Source: Actinomycetes bacterium
GTDB lineage: Bacteria; Actinomycetota; Actinomycetes; Mycobacteriales; Micromonosporaceae
Assembly: GCA_023402505.1 (NCBI GenBank)
Contig: JAEYGD010000161.1
Location: 1-16,466, forward strand
Direction: 5' to 3'
Length of the DNA: 16,466 nucleotides
Part shown: positions 7,735-14,514 of the stretch, one piece after another
Position numbering within the stretch: the first letter of the stretch is position 1
Layout of the letters: every line of letters starts with the position of its first letter
Made by a program: the position numbers and the translations under genes
Notes under the pieces: model-generated
Told to the model about the DNA's origin: nothing
Database searches by the model: none
The model's input: only the letters and a program-made list of their open reading frames with translations

Positions 7735-9171
7735 TCAGCCCAGGTCGACGGCGGGGTAGAGCGGGAAGCCGGCGAGCAGCTCGCCGGCCTGCTTGGCGAC
7801 CCGCTCGGCGACGGCCGGGTCCAGCACGTACTTCGCCTTCGACGGGGTGCCGTCGGCGTTCGCGCCCGGCGTGGTCTGGCTCAGCACGGTGTGGATCAGC
7901 TCGGCGGTCGCGTCCATCTCGGCGGTGCCGAGGCCCCGGGTGGTCAGCGCCGGCGTGCCGATCCGGATCCCGGACGTGTACCAGGCGCCGTTCGGGTCCT
8001 GCGGGACCGAGTTGCGGTTGGTGACGATGCCCGAGTCGAGCAGCGCCTGCTCGGCCTGCCGACCGGTGAGGCCGTAGCCGGTCACGTCGATGAGCACGAG
8101 GTGGTTGTCGGTGCCGCCGGTGACCAGCGTCGCGCCGCGGCGCAGCAGCCCGTCGGCGAGGGCCTGCGCGTTCGCCACGATCCGCTGGGCGTAGTCGGCG
8201 AAATCGGGCCGGCGGGCCTCGGCGAGGGCGACCGCCTTGGCGGCCATCACGTGCGGCAGCGGCCCGCCCAGCACCATCGGGCAGCCCCGGTCGACCTGCT
8301 CGGCCAGTTCCGGGCCGCAGAGCACCAGGCCGCCGCGCGGGCCGCGCAGCGACTTGTGCGTGGTGGTGGTGACGATGTGCGCGTGCGGCACCGGGTCGAA
8401 GTCGCCGGTGAAGACCTTGCCGGCCACCAGACCGGCGAAGTGCGCCATGTCGACCATGAAGGTGGCCCCGACCGAGTCGGCGATCTCCCGCATGATCCGG
8501 AAGTTCACCTTCCGGGGGTACGCCGAGTAGCCGGCGACCAGGATCAGCGGCTTGAACTCGCGGGCGGTCTCGGCGACCCGGTCGTAGTCGACCAGCCCGG
8601 TGGCCGGGTCGGTGCCGTAGCTGCGCTGGTCGAACATCTTGCCGGAGATGTTCGGCCGGAAGCCGTGGGTGAGGTGGCCGCCCGCGTCCAGCGACATGCC
8701 CAGCATCCGCTGGTCGCCCAGCTCCCGGCGCAGCGCGAACCAGTCCGCCTCGGTGAGGTCGTTGACGTGCCGGGCCTGGGCGCGCTTCAGCGCCGGCGAC
8801 TCGACCCGGTCGGCGAGGATCGCCCAGAAGGCCACCAGGTTGGCGTCGATGCCGGAGTGCGGCTGCACGTACGCGTGTGCCGCCCCGAACAGCTCGCGGG
8901 CGTGCTCGGCGGCGAGCGCCTCGACCGTGTCGACGTTCTGGCAGCCGGCGTAGAAGCGGCGGCCGACCGTGCCCTCGGCGTACTTGTCGCTGAACCAGTT
9001 GCCCATGGCCAGCAGGGTGGCCGGGGAGGCGTAGTTCTCGCTGGCGATCAGCTTGAGTGACTCGCGCTGGTCGGTCAGTTCGGCGCGGATCGCGGCCGCC
9101 ACGCGCGGCTCGACGGCGCCGATCACCTCGAGTGAGCTGCGGTAGGCGGTGGACTCGGCGTTGCGCGACAT
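7735..9171 (-). CDS. glyA: Serine hydroxymethyltransferase
   Basis: A protein of 478 residues, PLP-dependent. It converts serine plus tetrahydrofolate to glycine plus 5,10-methylene-THF, feeding purine, thymidylate and methionine synthesis. Visible marks: LIASENYASPA (41-51), the PLP lysine Lys273 in TTTTHKSLRGPRGG, VDMAHFAGLVAG (240-251), and a C-terminal substrate region with SGIRIGTPALTTRG. It is longer than the ~420-residue E. coli type owing to an insertion around 122-155 (VESPALKRAQARHVNDLTEA), a variant I recall from actinobacteria. Start ATG 9171 is fixed by a perfect AGGAGGT 4 nt upstream; the in-frame ATG at 9252 lies inside the riboswitch and is not used. Expression is probably controlled by the ZTP riboswitch in its leader. 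Confidence 0.96.
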   Translation of the reverse strand: MSRNAESTAYRSSLEVIGAVEPRVAAAIRAELTDQRESLKLIASENYASPATLLAMGNWFSDKYAEGTVGRRFYAGCQNVDTVEALAAEHARELFGAAHAYVQPHSGIDANLVAFWAILADRVESPALKRAQARHVNDLTEADWFALRRELGDQRMLGMSLDAGGHLTHGFRPNISGKMFDQRSYGTDPATGLVDYDRVAETAREFKPLILVAGYSAYPRKVNFRIMREIADSVGATFMVDMAHFAGLVAGKVFTGDFDPVPHAHIVTTTTHKSLRGPRGGLVLCGPELAEQVDRGCPMVLGGPLPHVMAAKAVALAEARRPDFADYAQRIVANAQALADGLLRRGATLVTGGTDNHLVLIDVTGYGLTGRQAEQALLDSGIVTNRNSVPQDPNGAWYTSGIRIGTPALTTRGLGTAEMDATAELIHTVLSQTTPGANADGTPSKAKYVLDPAVAERVAKQAGELLAGFPLYPAVDLG

Positions 9172-9191
9172 GTGACCTCCTGGTGACGTGC

Positions 9192-9278
9192 GGAAGGCCC
9201 AGGCGCTCGGCATGCGTCCTTGTGACGGGGCCGCTCCCCGATGGTTGTCCATCCCTACCCGCGCCAGTCACGGCCCGC
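9192..9278 (-). ncRNA. ZTP (pfl) riboswitch in the glyA leader
   Basis: The minus strand matches the pfl/ZTP consensus. GTGACTGGCG (9262-9271) is followed by the P2 hairpin GATGG-ACAA-CCATC (9240-9253), then GGGGAGCG. P1 closes between GGGCCG (9271-9276) and CGGCCC (9228-9233). The downstream domain carries GCCGAGCGCCTGGGC (9197-9211), including the invariant CGCCUGGG-type ligand/pseudoknot segment. Known ZTP riboswitches sense ZMP/ZTP, which accumulates when 10-formyl-THF is low, and turn on folate and purine genes such as glyA. The CCUGG of the aptamer can pair with CCAGG that overlaps the Shine-Dalgarno (CCAGGAGGU), suggesting translational control; this last point is inference. Confidence 0.92.
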
Positions 9279-9283
9279 TGAGG

Positions 9284-9289
9284 ATCCTA
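9284..9289 (-). promoter_or_regulatory. -10 element of the glyA promoter
   Basis: TAGGAT on the minus strand lies ~7 nt before the first base of the riboswitch P1 stem (near 9277), so the transcript would begin at the aptamer. No good -35 hexamer is visible. Confidence 0.55.
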
Positions 9290-9341
9290 CCGGGTACCTT
9301 CGGGCCGCGGCTGGGCGGCGCTCACCCCACCCACCATTCGC

Positions 9342-9408
9342 GATCTTGCGCTTTCGGCCCTGACAGAACGGATATTCCACTCATAACGAGGGCCGAAAGT
9401 GCATGATC
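9342..9408. repeat. Intergenic imperfect inverted repeat with AT-richer centre (possible dispersed element)
   Basis: GATCTTGCGCTTTCGGCCCT (9342-9361) and the inverse of 9389-9408 match at 18 of 20 positions. The 27-nt centre (9362-9388) contains GATATTCCACTCATAACG and is clearly less GC-rich than the rest of the window. It lies between the divergent glyA and metallophosphoesterase genes, and its right end touches the candidate -35 of the latter. The structure resembles a REP- or MITE-like repeat. Confidence 0.6.
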
Positions 9409-9436
9409 GACGGGGTGTTGGGGTGGGACGTAGCAT
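9407..9436 (+). promoter_or_regulatory. Candidate leaderless promoter of the metallophosphoesterase gene
   Basis: TCGACG (9407-9412) and TAGCAT (9431-9436) have an 18-nt spacer. The -10 ends 7 nt before GTG 9444, putting the transcription start at the start codon. The -35 overlaps the right end of the 9342-9408 inverted repeat. Confidence 0.5.
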
Positions 9437-9443
9437 TTTCGGC

Positions 9444-10298
9444 GTGGTGGGGGGACTCTTCGCGATCAGCGACCTGCACGTCCGGCACGCCGACAACCGG
9501 GCGATCGTCGAGGGGCTCCGGCCGGAGTCGCCGGACGACTGGCTGCTCGTCGCCGGCGACGTGGGCGACACGGTCGCCCAGATCGAGTGGGCGCTGCGGC
9601 TGCTGGCCGGCCGGTTCGCGAAGGTCGTCTGGTCACCCGGCAACCACGAACTGTGGACTCCGCGCGCCGACCCGGTGACCCTGCGGGGCGTGGCGCGCTA
9701 CGCGCACCTGGTCGAGCTGTGCCGCGAGATCGGCGTGGTCACGCCGGAGGACCCGTACCCGGTGTGGGAGGGGCCCGGTGGCCCGGTCACCGTGGCGCCG
9801 CTGTTCCTGCTGTACGACCACAGCTGGCGGCCCGACGGCTTCGACACCCCGGAGGCGGCGCTGGCGGAGGCGTACCGGACCGGGATCGTCTGCACCGACG
9901 AGTACCTGTTGCACCCCGACCCGTACGAGAGCCGGTCGGCGTGGTGCGCGGCGCGGGTCGCCGAGACGGCCCGGCGGCTGGCCGGGCGGGACCCGACGCT
10001 ACCGACCGTGCTGGTCAACCACTGGCCGCTGGTCCGCGAGCCGACCCTGGTCCTGCGCTACCCGATCTTCGCGCAGTGGTGCGGCACCGAGGCCACCGCC
10101 GACTGGCACCGTCGCTTCGACGCCGCCGCGGTGGTCTACGGCCACCTGCACATCCCCCGCACGACCTGGTACGACGGCGTGCGGTTCGAGGAGGTCTCGG
10201 TGGGCTACCCGCGGGAGTGGCGGCGGCGCAGCGTACCCCCGGGGCAGCTACGGCGGATCCTGCCGGCGCCGGCCGGCGTGCCACCCACGGCCTGGTGA
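9444..10298 (+). CDS. Calcineurin-like metallophosphoesterase
   Basis: A protein of 284 residues. It carries the ordered metal-binding motifs of the family: Asp10 and His12 in ISDLHV, Asp39 in VAGDVGD, Asn67 and His68 in SPGNHELW, a histidine in VNHWPL, and the final GHLHIP. This is a complete dinuclear-metal phosphoesterase fold; substrates in the family range from cyclic nucleotides to phosphoproteins and cannot be chosen here. No signal peptide or membrane segment, so cytoplasmic. The frame opens upstream at GTG 9399, but the extra residues run through the intergenic repeat. GTG 9444 is chosen because it lies 7 nt after a -10 hexamer and just ahead of the first strand (GTG 9447 is nearly equivalent). 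A hairpin terminator follows the stop. Confidence 0.9.
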   Translation: MVGGLFAISDLHVRHADNRAIVEGLRPESPDDWLLVAGDVGDTVAQIEWALRLLAGRFAKVVWSPGNHELWTPRADPVTLRGVARYAHLVELCREIGVVTPEDPYPVWEGPGGPVTVAPLFLLYDHSWRPDGFDTPEAALAEAYRTGIVCTDEYLLHPDPYESRSAWCAARVAETARRLAGRDPTLPTVLVNHWPLVREPTLVLRYPIFAQWCGTEATADWHRRFDAAAVVYGHLHIPRTTWYDGVRFEEVSVGYPREWRRRSVPPGQLRRILPAPAGVPPTAW

Positions 10299-10302
10299 GA
10301 CC

Positions 10303-10328
10303 GGGGCCCGGCCGGGCGGCCGGGCCCC
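10303..10328. terminator. Bidirectional terminator between the metallophosphoesterase and hemerythrin genes
   Basis: GGGGCCCGGCC (10303-10313) and GGCCGGGCCCC (10318-10328) form a perfect 11-bp stem with a GGGC loop. It lies in the 44-nt gap between two convergent stops. Confidence 0.75.
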
Positions 10329-10342
10329 GCGCGCGGTGCGGC

Positions 10343-10843
10343 TCAGGCGCGCATCGCGTCCAGCGACTTCTTGAGCGCCTTCGGCGCGGCCGGCGAGCGG
10401 GGCGCCTTCGACCGCATGTCGATCATGCGCTGGCCGATCTCCTGCAGCTCGTTACGGCCCATCTTCTCGCGCACCTTGGGGAACCACTCCTGCTCCTCCT
10501 CCTCGACGTGGTGCAGCACGTTCTCGATCAGCACCGTCGTCTTGGCGTTGTAGTGCTCGTCGTCCGGCGTCATCGTGAACAGCTCGAAGCAGAGCACGTC
10601 GGCGACGTGGTGCTCCTCGTACGACTCCAGGATGTGGTCCTCCAGCTCCGGCAGGCGCTTGCGGACCGCCGGGTACATGACCTCGTTCTCGAGGTAGGTG
10701 TGGACGGTCAGCGCCTCGAGGATCTGCTTGACCAGCTTCTCCCGCCGGCCCGCCGGCGCGTCCTCACTGGCCTGGAACTCCTTGAACAGGCGGCGCATCT
10801 CCTTGTGGTCCTCTTTCAGCAGGACGATGGCATCGGTGGACAC
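10343..10843 (-). CDS. Hemerythrin (HHE cation-binding) domain protein
   Basis: A protein of 166 residues, all helical, with the non-heme di-iron ligand pattern: His13 (KEDHKEMR), His48 and Glu52 (VHTYLENEVMYP), His78/His79 (SYEEHHVADV), and His111/His112 with Glu116 (HHVEEEEQEWFP). Bacterial members bind O2 or NO, or protect against oxidative or nitrosative stress; which applies is not clear. The tail (about 145-166) is basic, Pro/Ala/Lys-rich and variable. Start GTG 10843 is set by a GAGGAGGT ribosome site about 6 nt upstream; a much longer upstream frame runs antisense to, or through, the protease gene and is spurious. A terminator hairpin separates it from the upstream protease, so it likely has its own promoter in 10844-10909, which I cannot pin down. 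Confidence 0.9.
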   Translation of the reverse strand: MSTDAIVLLKEDHKEMRRLFKEFQASEDAPAGRREKLVKQILEALTVHTYLENEVMYPAVRKRLPELEDHILESYEEHHVADVLCFELFTMTPDDEHYNAKTTVLIENVLHHVEEEEQEWFPKVREKMGRNELQEIGQRMIDMRSKAPRSPAAPKALKKSLDAMRA

Positions 10844-10909
10844 CGGCTGACCTCCTCGGCTCGGGCTGAGGTCTCCCTCCGTACCCGGCGGTGAGCAGCG
10901 GAAACGGGA

Positions 10910-10937
10910 GGGGCCCGGCGGATCACCGCCGGGCCCC
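10910..10937 (-). terminator. Terminator of the secreted protease gene
   Basis: GGGGCCCGGCGG (10910-10921) and CCGCCGGGCCCC (10926-10937) form a perfect 12-bp stem with an ATCA loop, 20 nt past the protease stop on the minus strand. Confidence 0.75.
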
Positions 10938-10956
10938 ACCACGGGTGTCGCAGGTG

Positions 10957-12423
10957 TTACCGGACCACGCTGTGGGCGTTGACCATGCCAGCGCCGTAGA
11001 ACGAGTTGCGCGCCCCGCCGGAGCAGGTCGCCTCGTAGGTGTCGCCCAGCGCCGGCGTGGGGTTGTAGACCCCCGTCGGGCAGGGCTGCGCCACCGCGCC
11101 GCGCTCCAGCAGGGAGGCCAGCGCGCCGGGGCTGATGCCCGGGTGCGCCGAGGCCGCGAGGGCCGCGACACCCGCCGCGTGCGGCGAGGACATCGAGGTG
11201 CCCTGCTTGTAGCCCCAACCGTTGGTCCGGGTCGAGGTGTTGAAGGTGGTGGACAGGATGGCGTCCGCCGCGTTCGAGGTCGACCCGCCGCTGCGGAACC
11301 GCGCGTCGCCGCCCGGCGCCGTCACGTCGACGACCCCCTGGCCGTACGACGAGTAGTAGCTCTTCGCGCCGGTCGGACCGACCGCCGAGACGGTCACCAC
11401 GCCCGGCGCCTCGCCCGGCAGGACCAGGCAGGCGCTGTTGACCTCGCGGTTCTCGACCGGGCCACTGCCGTCGTTCGGGCTGCCCGAGTCGACGTTCTTG
11501 TGCGCGAGGTCGTAGTTGGAGTTGCCGGCCGACGCGACGTGCAGGACACCCTTGGACTGCGAGTAGCGCAGGGCCCGCTGCACCGCCTTCCAGACCGGAC
11601 GCTGCCGCTCGTCGTTGCGGCAGTTCAGCTCCCACGGGTCGATGTAGTAGCTGTTGTTGGTCACCCGCATGCCGTGCTCGGCGGCCCACATGAACCCGCA
11701 GACCGCAGCCTCCGGGAAGATGAAGCCGTCGTTGTTGACGACCTTGACCGCGGCCACCTTGACGCCCGGCGCCACACCGGTGACGCCGACGCCGTTGATC
11801 GCGGCGGCGATCGTGCCGGCCACGTGGGTGCCGTGGTCGGAGGTGGTCGGGTTCCAGGCCGCCTCGCTGGTGTTCGGCACACCGCCGAGGCAGGACGCGC
11901 TCTTGTCCTTGGCGATCTGGCTGGCCAGGTCCGGGTGGCTGCTGGAGATGCCGCTGTCCAGCACGCCCACCACGACGCCGGAGCTGCCGGTGGTGACGGC
12001 GTGCGCCTCGGGCACGTCGATCATCGGCATGTCCCACTGCAGGCCGTAGAGCGGTTCGCCGGTGGGGTCACCGGCGGCGGCGTCGACTTCGACGGTCTCG
12101 CCCTCGTCGAGGGCGGTGCCGAGGCCGGCCGTCGACGCGACCGAGTCGACCCCGGCGCCCGCCACGTCGGTGGCGAACGCGGGGTTGGTGGAGCGGACGA
12201 CCAGCACACCGATCTGGTCGTACGCGGCCACCACCGTGCCGTTCGCGGCGGCCACGCGGGCCGCCGCCTTGCCGGTCGTGGCGCCCTGCGGGGCCAGCAC
12301 CAGGTACGTGGTGTCCGGCCCGGCGGCCGACGCGGCCGGAGCCGCGCCACCGGCGACGGCCAGGCCGACACCGAGGGTCACGGCCGACGCGGCGGCCAGT
12401 GTCTTGCGACGGAGTTTCTTCAC
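10957..12423 (-). CDS. Secreted subtilisin-like serine protease (S8 family)
   Basis: A protein of 488 residues. A signal peptide is evident: VKKLRRK, then a hydrophobic Ala/Val/Gly core to about residue 30, ending AASAAG. A propeptide-like region spans ~35-130. The S8 domain has catalytic Asp156 (VLDSGISSSHPDL), His197 (DHGTHVAGT) and Ser410 (GTSMSSPHAAGVAAL), with an oxyanion Asn near 256 (VTNNSYY). Cys pairs (for example Cys448 and Cys467) suit an exported enzyme. It ends directly after the catalytic domain, without a P-domain, cell-wall anchor or transmembrane helix, so it is probably released. Start GTG 12423 follows GGGAG, and the signal peptide begins right there; the frame open to 12540 is leader. 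The family degrades extracellular protein; specificity is unknown. Confidence 0.93.
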   Translation of the reverse strand: MKKLRRKTLAAASAVTLGVGLAVAGGAAPAASAAGPDTTYLVLAPQGATTGKAAARVAAANGTVVAAYDQIGVLVVRSTNPAFATDVAGAGVDSVASTAGLGTALDEGETVEVDAAAGDPTGEPLYGLQWDMPMIDVPEAHAVTTGSSGVVVGVLDSGISSSHPDLASQIAKDKSASCLGGVPNTSEAAWNPTTSDHGTHVAGTIAAAINGVGVTGVAPGVKVAAVKVVNNDGFIFPEAAVCGFMWAAEHGMRVTNNSYYIDPWELNCRNDERQRPVWKAVQRALRYSQSKGVLHVASAGNSNYDLAHKNVDSGSPNDGSGPVENREVNSACLVLPGEAPGVVTVSAVGPTGAKSYYSSYGQGVVDVTAPGGDARFRSGGSTSNAADAILSTTFNTSTRTNGWGYKQGTSMSSPHAAGVAALAASAHPGISPGALASLLERGAVAQPCPTGVYNPTPALGDTYEATCSGGARNSFYGAGMVNAHSVVR

Positions 12424-12449
12424 ACAGACTCCCAGGGGCTGTTGTGCGG

Positions 12450-12501
12450 CCGGTGCGCTCCTGGCGGGAGGCACCGGTGGGGGACGGGCAGGATGCCCGT
12501 C
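12450..12501 (-). promoter_or_regulatory. Two stem-loops upstream of the protease gene
   Basis: CCGGTGC (12450-12456) pairs with GCACCGG (12471-12477), extended inside by CTCC/GGAG. GACGGGCA (12483-12490) pairs with TGCCCGTC (12494-12501), loop of 3 nt. Read on the minus strand, the second hairpin comes first, 64 nt after the nnrD-like stop, and could be its terminator. The first would lie in the protease leader, ending 26 nt before the GTG. Confidence 0.45.
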
Positions 12502-12564
12502 ACCGCACTCAGCGCCGGCAGCGGATGTGGCGTTACACACACCTGCCCGGGACGGCCGGAGGTG

Positions 12565-13434
12565 TCAGACGGTGGCGATGGTGTGCGGGAGCTCGTCGAG
12601 CAGCTCACGGGCCAGGAAGCCGATGCGCCCGTACCGGGGGACCAGGCGCTGGCCGCTGACCGCGTGGGCCCAGGCGCCCCAGCAGGCCGCCTGCGCCGGC
12701 CCCGCGCCCCGCGAGAGCAGCCCGGCCAGGAGGCCCGCGCGGACGTCGCCACTGCCGGACGTCCCCAGGCCCGCGTCGCCGCTCTCCTCCCGCCAGCCCC
12801 GGCCGTCCGGGGCGGCGACGTGGCCGTACAGCGAGACCACCGCGTCGTAGCGCGTGGCCAGCTCGGCCGCCTCGGCGTCCAGGTCGTCGCCGGGCGCGCG
12901 GCCGAGCAGGTGCCGGGCCTCGGTGAGGTTCGGGGTCAGCACCACCGGCCGGCCGGAGCCGACCAGCAGGTCCGGTGCGTGGCTGAGCGCACCCAGGGCG
13001 TACGCGTCGAGCACCAGCGCGGTCCGGTCGCTGGCCGCGTCGAGCACCACCCGCAGCAGGTGGCCGGTCTCGTCGATGTCCTTGAGGCCCGGGCCGACCG
13101 CCACCACGTCCGCCTCGCCAACCAGCTCACCCAGCCGGTCGGCGCACCGGCCGGCGACCGCGCCGTCGGTGGTCTCCCGCAGGCCCACCACCAGCGCCTC
13201 CGGCACCTGGATGCTGAGCGCGGCGGCGGTGGACTCGGCGGCGGCGAGCTGGAGCACGCCGGCGCCGGCCCGCAGCGCGGCCACCCCGGCCAGCAGCACC
13301 GCGCCCGGCGTGAACCGCGAGCCGCCCACCACCAGCACGGTGCCGCGGCTCTCCTTGCCGCCGGACGGTACGGGAAGTTCCCAGTCCCGCAGCAGGCCGG
13401 GCGTGATGACCCGGACGTCAGACCGGTTCGGCAT
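12565..13434 (-). CDS. nnrD: ADP-dependent NAD(P)H-hydrate dehydratase-like protein
   Basis: A protein of 289 residues of the YjeF C-terminal / ribokinase-like fold. Family signs: GTVLVVGGSRFTPGAVLLAG (31-50), AVGPGL (112-117), LTPNLTEARHLLG (166-178), and the nucleotide-binding catalytic loop GTSGSGDVRAGLLAGLL (224-240, Asp230). The known enzyme repairs hydrated NADH/NADPH using ADP; an epimerase (NnrE) half is absent here. Two deviations deserve care. The usual LKG before the substrate loop reads SLYGH (201-205), and GDVLAG reads GDVRAG, so activity may differ. ATG 13434 lies inside the last codons of the histidine phosphatase gene (17-nt overlap), with GGACGAGG upstream, implying translational coupling. 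Sure of the fold, moderately sure of the reaction. Confidence 0.82.
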   Translation of the reverse strand: MPNRSDVRVITPGLLRDWELPVPSGGKESRGTVLVVGGSRFTPGAVLLAGVAALRAGAGVLQLAAAESTAAALSIQVPEALVVGLRETTDGAVAGRCADRLGELVGEADVVAVGPGLKDIDETGHLLRVVLDAASDRTALVLDAYALGALSHAPDLLVGSGRPVVLTPNLTEARHLLGRAPGDDLDAEAAELATRYDAVVSLYGHVAAPDGRGWREESGDAGLGTSGSGDVRAGLLAGLLSRGAGPAQAACWGAWAHAVSGQRLVPRYGRIGFLARELLDELPHTIATV

Positions 13435-14149
13435 GGACCTCGTCCTCCCTGGTCGGGCGGGTGCCCTGGCGGCGCAGGTGGCTCACGTCGTTGAAGACGT
13501 CGAGCGTCAGCCGCCCGTCCCGGCCGGCGGTCCAGCCGGTGATCGAGCAGTTGGCGACGGCGTGTTCCCGGGTAAGCGCCATCAGCTCCGTCTCGGTGAG
13601 TCCGTCCACCAGGTAACGGAGGACGAACACGAGCGCGTCGTGGCCGAACAGCAGCACCCGGCCGCCCTCGTGGTCCCGGCGGAGGTCACCGAGCAGGGCG
13701 CGCAGCCGCAGCGCCACGTCGGCCCACGACTCGCCGCCCGGCGGCCGGTAGTAGAACTTGCCGAGTCGGTCCCGGCGCGCGGCCTCCTCCGGGTACCGGC
13801 GGCGGACCCCGTGCGCGGTGAGGCCGTCGAGGATGCCCAGCTCCCGGTCGCGTAGCCGCTCGTCGCGCCGCAGCGGGATCCCGGTGCCGGCCAGGGCCAG
13901 CTCGGCGGTGCGTACCGCCCGCAGGTACGGCGAGGTCACCGCGACCTCGGGGCGGTGGCCCTCGGGCCGGCCGGCCAGCCACCGGCCGGTCGCGACGGCC
14001 TGCTCCTCGCCGGTGGGGCTGAGCGGCACGTCCGGATCCCGGTGGGTGAGGTCGATCAGCTCCGCACCGGAGGTCTCGGCCGTGCCGGCAGCCACGTTCG
14101 CCGTGCTCTCGCCGTGCCGGACGATCCAGAGCGCCGCCAGTTCCGCCAT
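13418..14149 (-). CDS. Histidine phosphatase (phosphoglycerate-mutase-like) family protein
   Basis: A protein of 243 residues. The phosphohistidine site is WIVRHGESTAN with His12 as nucleophile. Supporting residues are Arg77 and Arg80 (SPYLRAVRTAE), Glu103 (RDRELGILDG) and His170 (LLFGHDALVFVL), a complete catalytic set. Members dephosphorylate sugars, nucleotides, cofactors or proteins; the substrate is unknown. The C-terminal stretch (EHAVANCSITGWTAGRDGRL) completes the sheet. Start ATG 14149 has GGGGGTGG just upstream and a TAGGGG hexamer 7 nt before it. The gene overlaps the nnrD-like gene by 17 nt, suggesting a two-gene operon; a metabolite-repair partnership is a reasonable guess but unproven. 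It is divergent from the small-protein gene at 14269. Confidence 0.9.
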   Translation of the reverse strand: MAELAALWIVRHGESTANVAAGTAETSGAELIDLTHRDPDVPLSPTGEEQAVATGRWLAGRPEGHRPEVAVTSPYLRAVRTAELALAGTGIPLRRDERLRDRELGILDGLTAHGVRRRYPEEAARRDRLGKFYYRPPGGESWADVALRLRALLGDLRRDHEGGRVLLFGHDALVFVLRYLVDGLTETELMALTREHAVANCSITGWTAGRDGRLTLDVFNDVSHLRRQGTRPTREDEVHAEPV

Positions 14150-14156
14150 GCGCCAC

Positions 14157-14187
14157 CCCCTACCCCGGCGTCGCGCCCGGTAACCGC
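14157..14187 (-). promoter_or_regulatory. Candidate promoter of the histidine phosphatase/nnrD-like pair
   Basis: TAGGGG (14157-14162, minus) ends 7 nt before ATG 14149. The same stretch can be read as GTTA-N16-GGGTA, resembling stress-sigma (SigB/SigF-type) promoters. The two readings exclude each other, and neither is a strong match. Confidence 0.25.
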
Positions 14188-14233
14188 GGGGTGCCGGCGC
14201 CGCGGCGTGAACCGGCCGCCGACGGGTAACCGC
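14179..14233. repeat. Paired GGTAACCGC direct repeats in a divergent intergenic region
   Basis: GGTAACCGC occurs at 14179-14187 and 14225-14233, 46 bp apart, between the divergent histidine phosphatase and small-protein genes. GGTAACC is nearly self-complementary. The sites could be operator copies shared by both promoters; the second also gives a GGGTA motif for the plus strand. Confidence 0.35.
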
Positions 14234-14268
14234 TGGCTCGACCTCAACACGGACAGGGGAGGTACGCC

Positions 14269-14508
14269 GTGGCGACCATGACGATGGAGCAGAAGAGCGC
14301 GCTGAAGGACAAGAACTACGACCTCATCCACGCGGTGCAGATGTCGCTGGAGAACGTGTACCGGATGGAGATGTACATCTCGGACGCGGAGGGCCGCGGG
14401 GACAGCGAACTCGCCACCTGGTTCCGGAAGATCCAGGAGAACAACCGCAAGGCGGGCGAGCAGGGCAAGCAAATGCTGATGGCGCGCATGCAGGCCGAAG
14501 GGCGTTGA
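14269..14508 (+). CDS. Small charged helical protein of unknown function (79 aa)
   Basis: A protein of 79 residues with no signal peptide or membrane segment. After a short N-terminus (MATMTMEQKSA), the chain is almost entirely predicted amphipathic helix, rich in Lys, Glu, Gln, Met and Tyr (KDKNYDLIHAVQMSLENVYR and FRKIQENNRKAGEQGKQMLM). Seven Met in 79 residues is unusual. It has a strong ribosome site (AGGGGAGG, 5-6 nt before GTG 14269), so it is surely translated; ATG at 14278 or 14284 is less well placed. A 15-bp terminator follows. I do not recognise the family; helix pairing resembling a half of a ferritin-like or four-helix bundle is possible, but no metal-ligand motif is evident. It appears to be a single-gene unit with dedicated signals. 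Confidence 0.85.
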   Translation: MATMTMEQKSALKDKNYDLIHAVQMSLENVYRMEMYISDAEGRGDSELATWFRKIQENNRKAGEQGKQMLMARMQAEGR

Positions 14509-14514
14509 CCGCCG

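Noticed and set aside
7615..9060. 481-codon open frame on the plus strand
   Set aside because: Antisense to glyA, and it starts inside the three-arm hairpin. Its length reflects absence of AT-rich stops in GC-rich DNA.
9399..9443. Upstream extension of the metallophosphoesterase from GTG 9399
   Set aside because: It begins inside the inverted repeat and includes the candidate promoter. The fold begins at the SDLH strand just after 9444.
9587..10894. 435-codon open frame on the plus strand
   Set aside because: It overlaps the metallophosphoesterase in another frame, then runs antisense through the terminator and the hemerythrin gene.
10343..12037. Long minus-strand frame that would fuse a protease-region sequence to hemerythrin
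   Set aside because: Only the last 166 codons are hemerythrin, and they have their own ribosome site. The upstream part is an out-of-frame reading of the protease gene and crosses a strong terminator.
10891..13494. 867-codon open frame on the plus strand
   Set aside because: It runs antisense across the protease and nnrD-like genes and their terminators. Arg/Gly/Ala-rich composition, no ribosome site and no recognisable domain.
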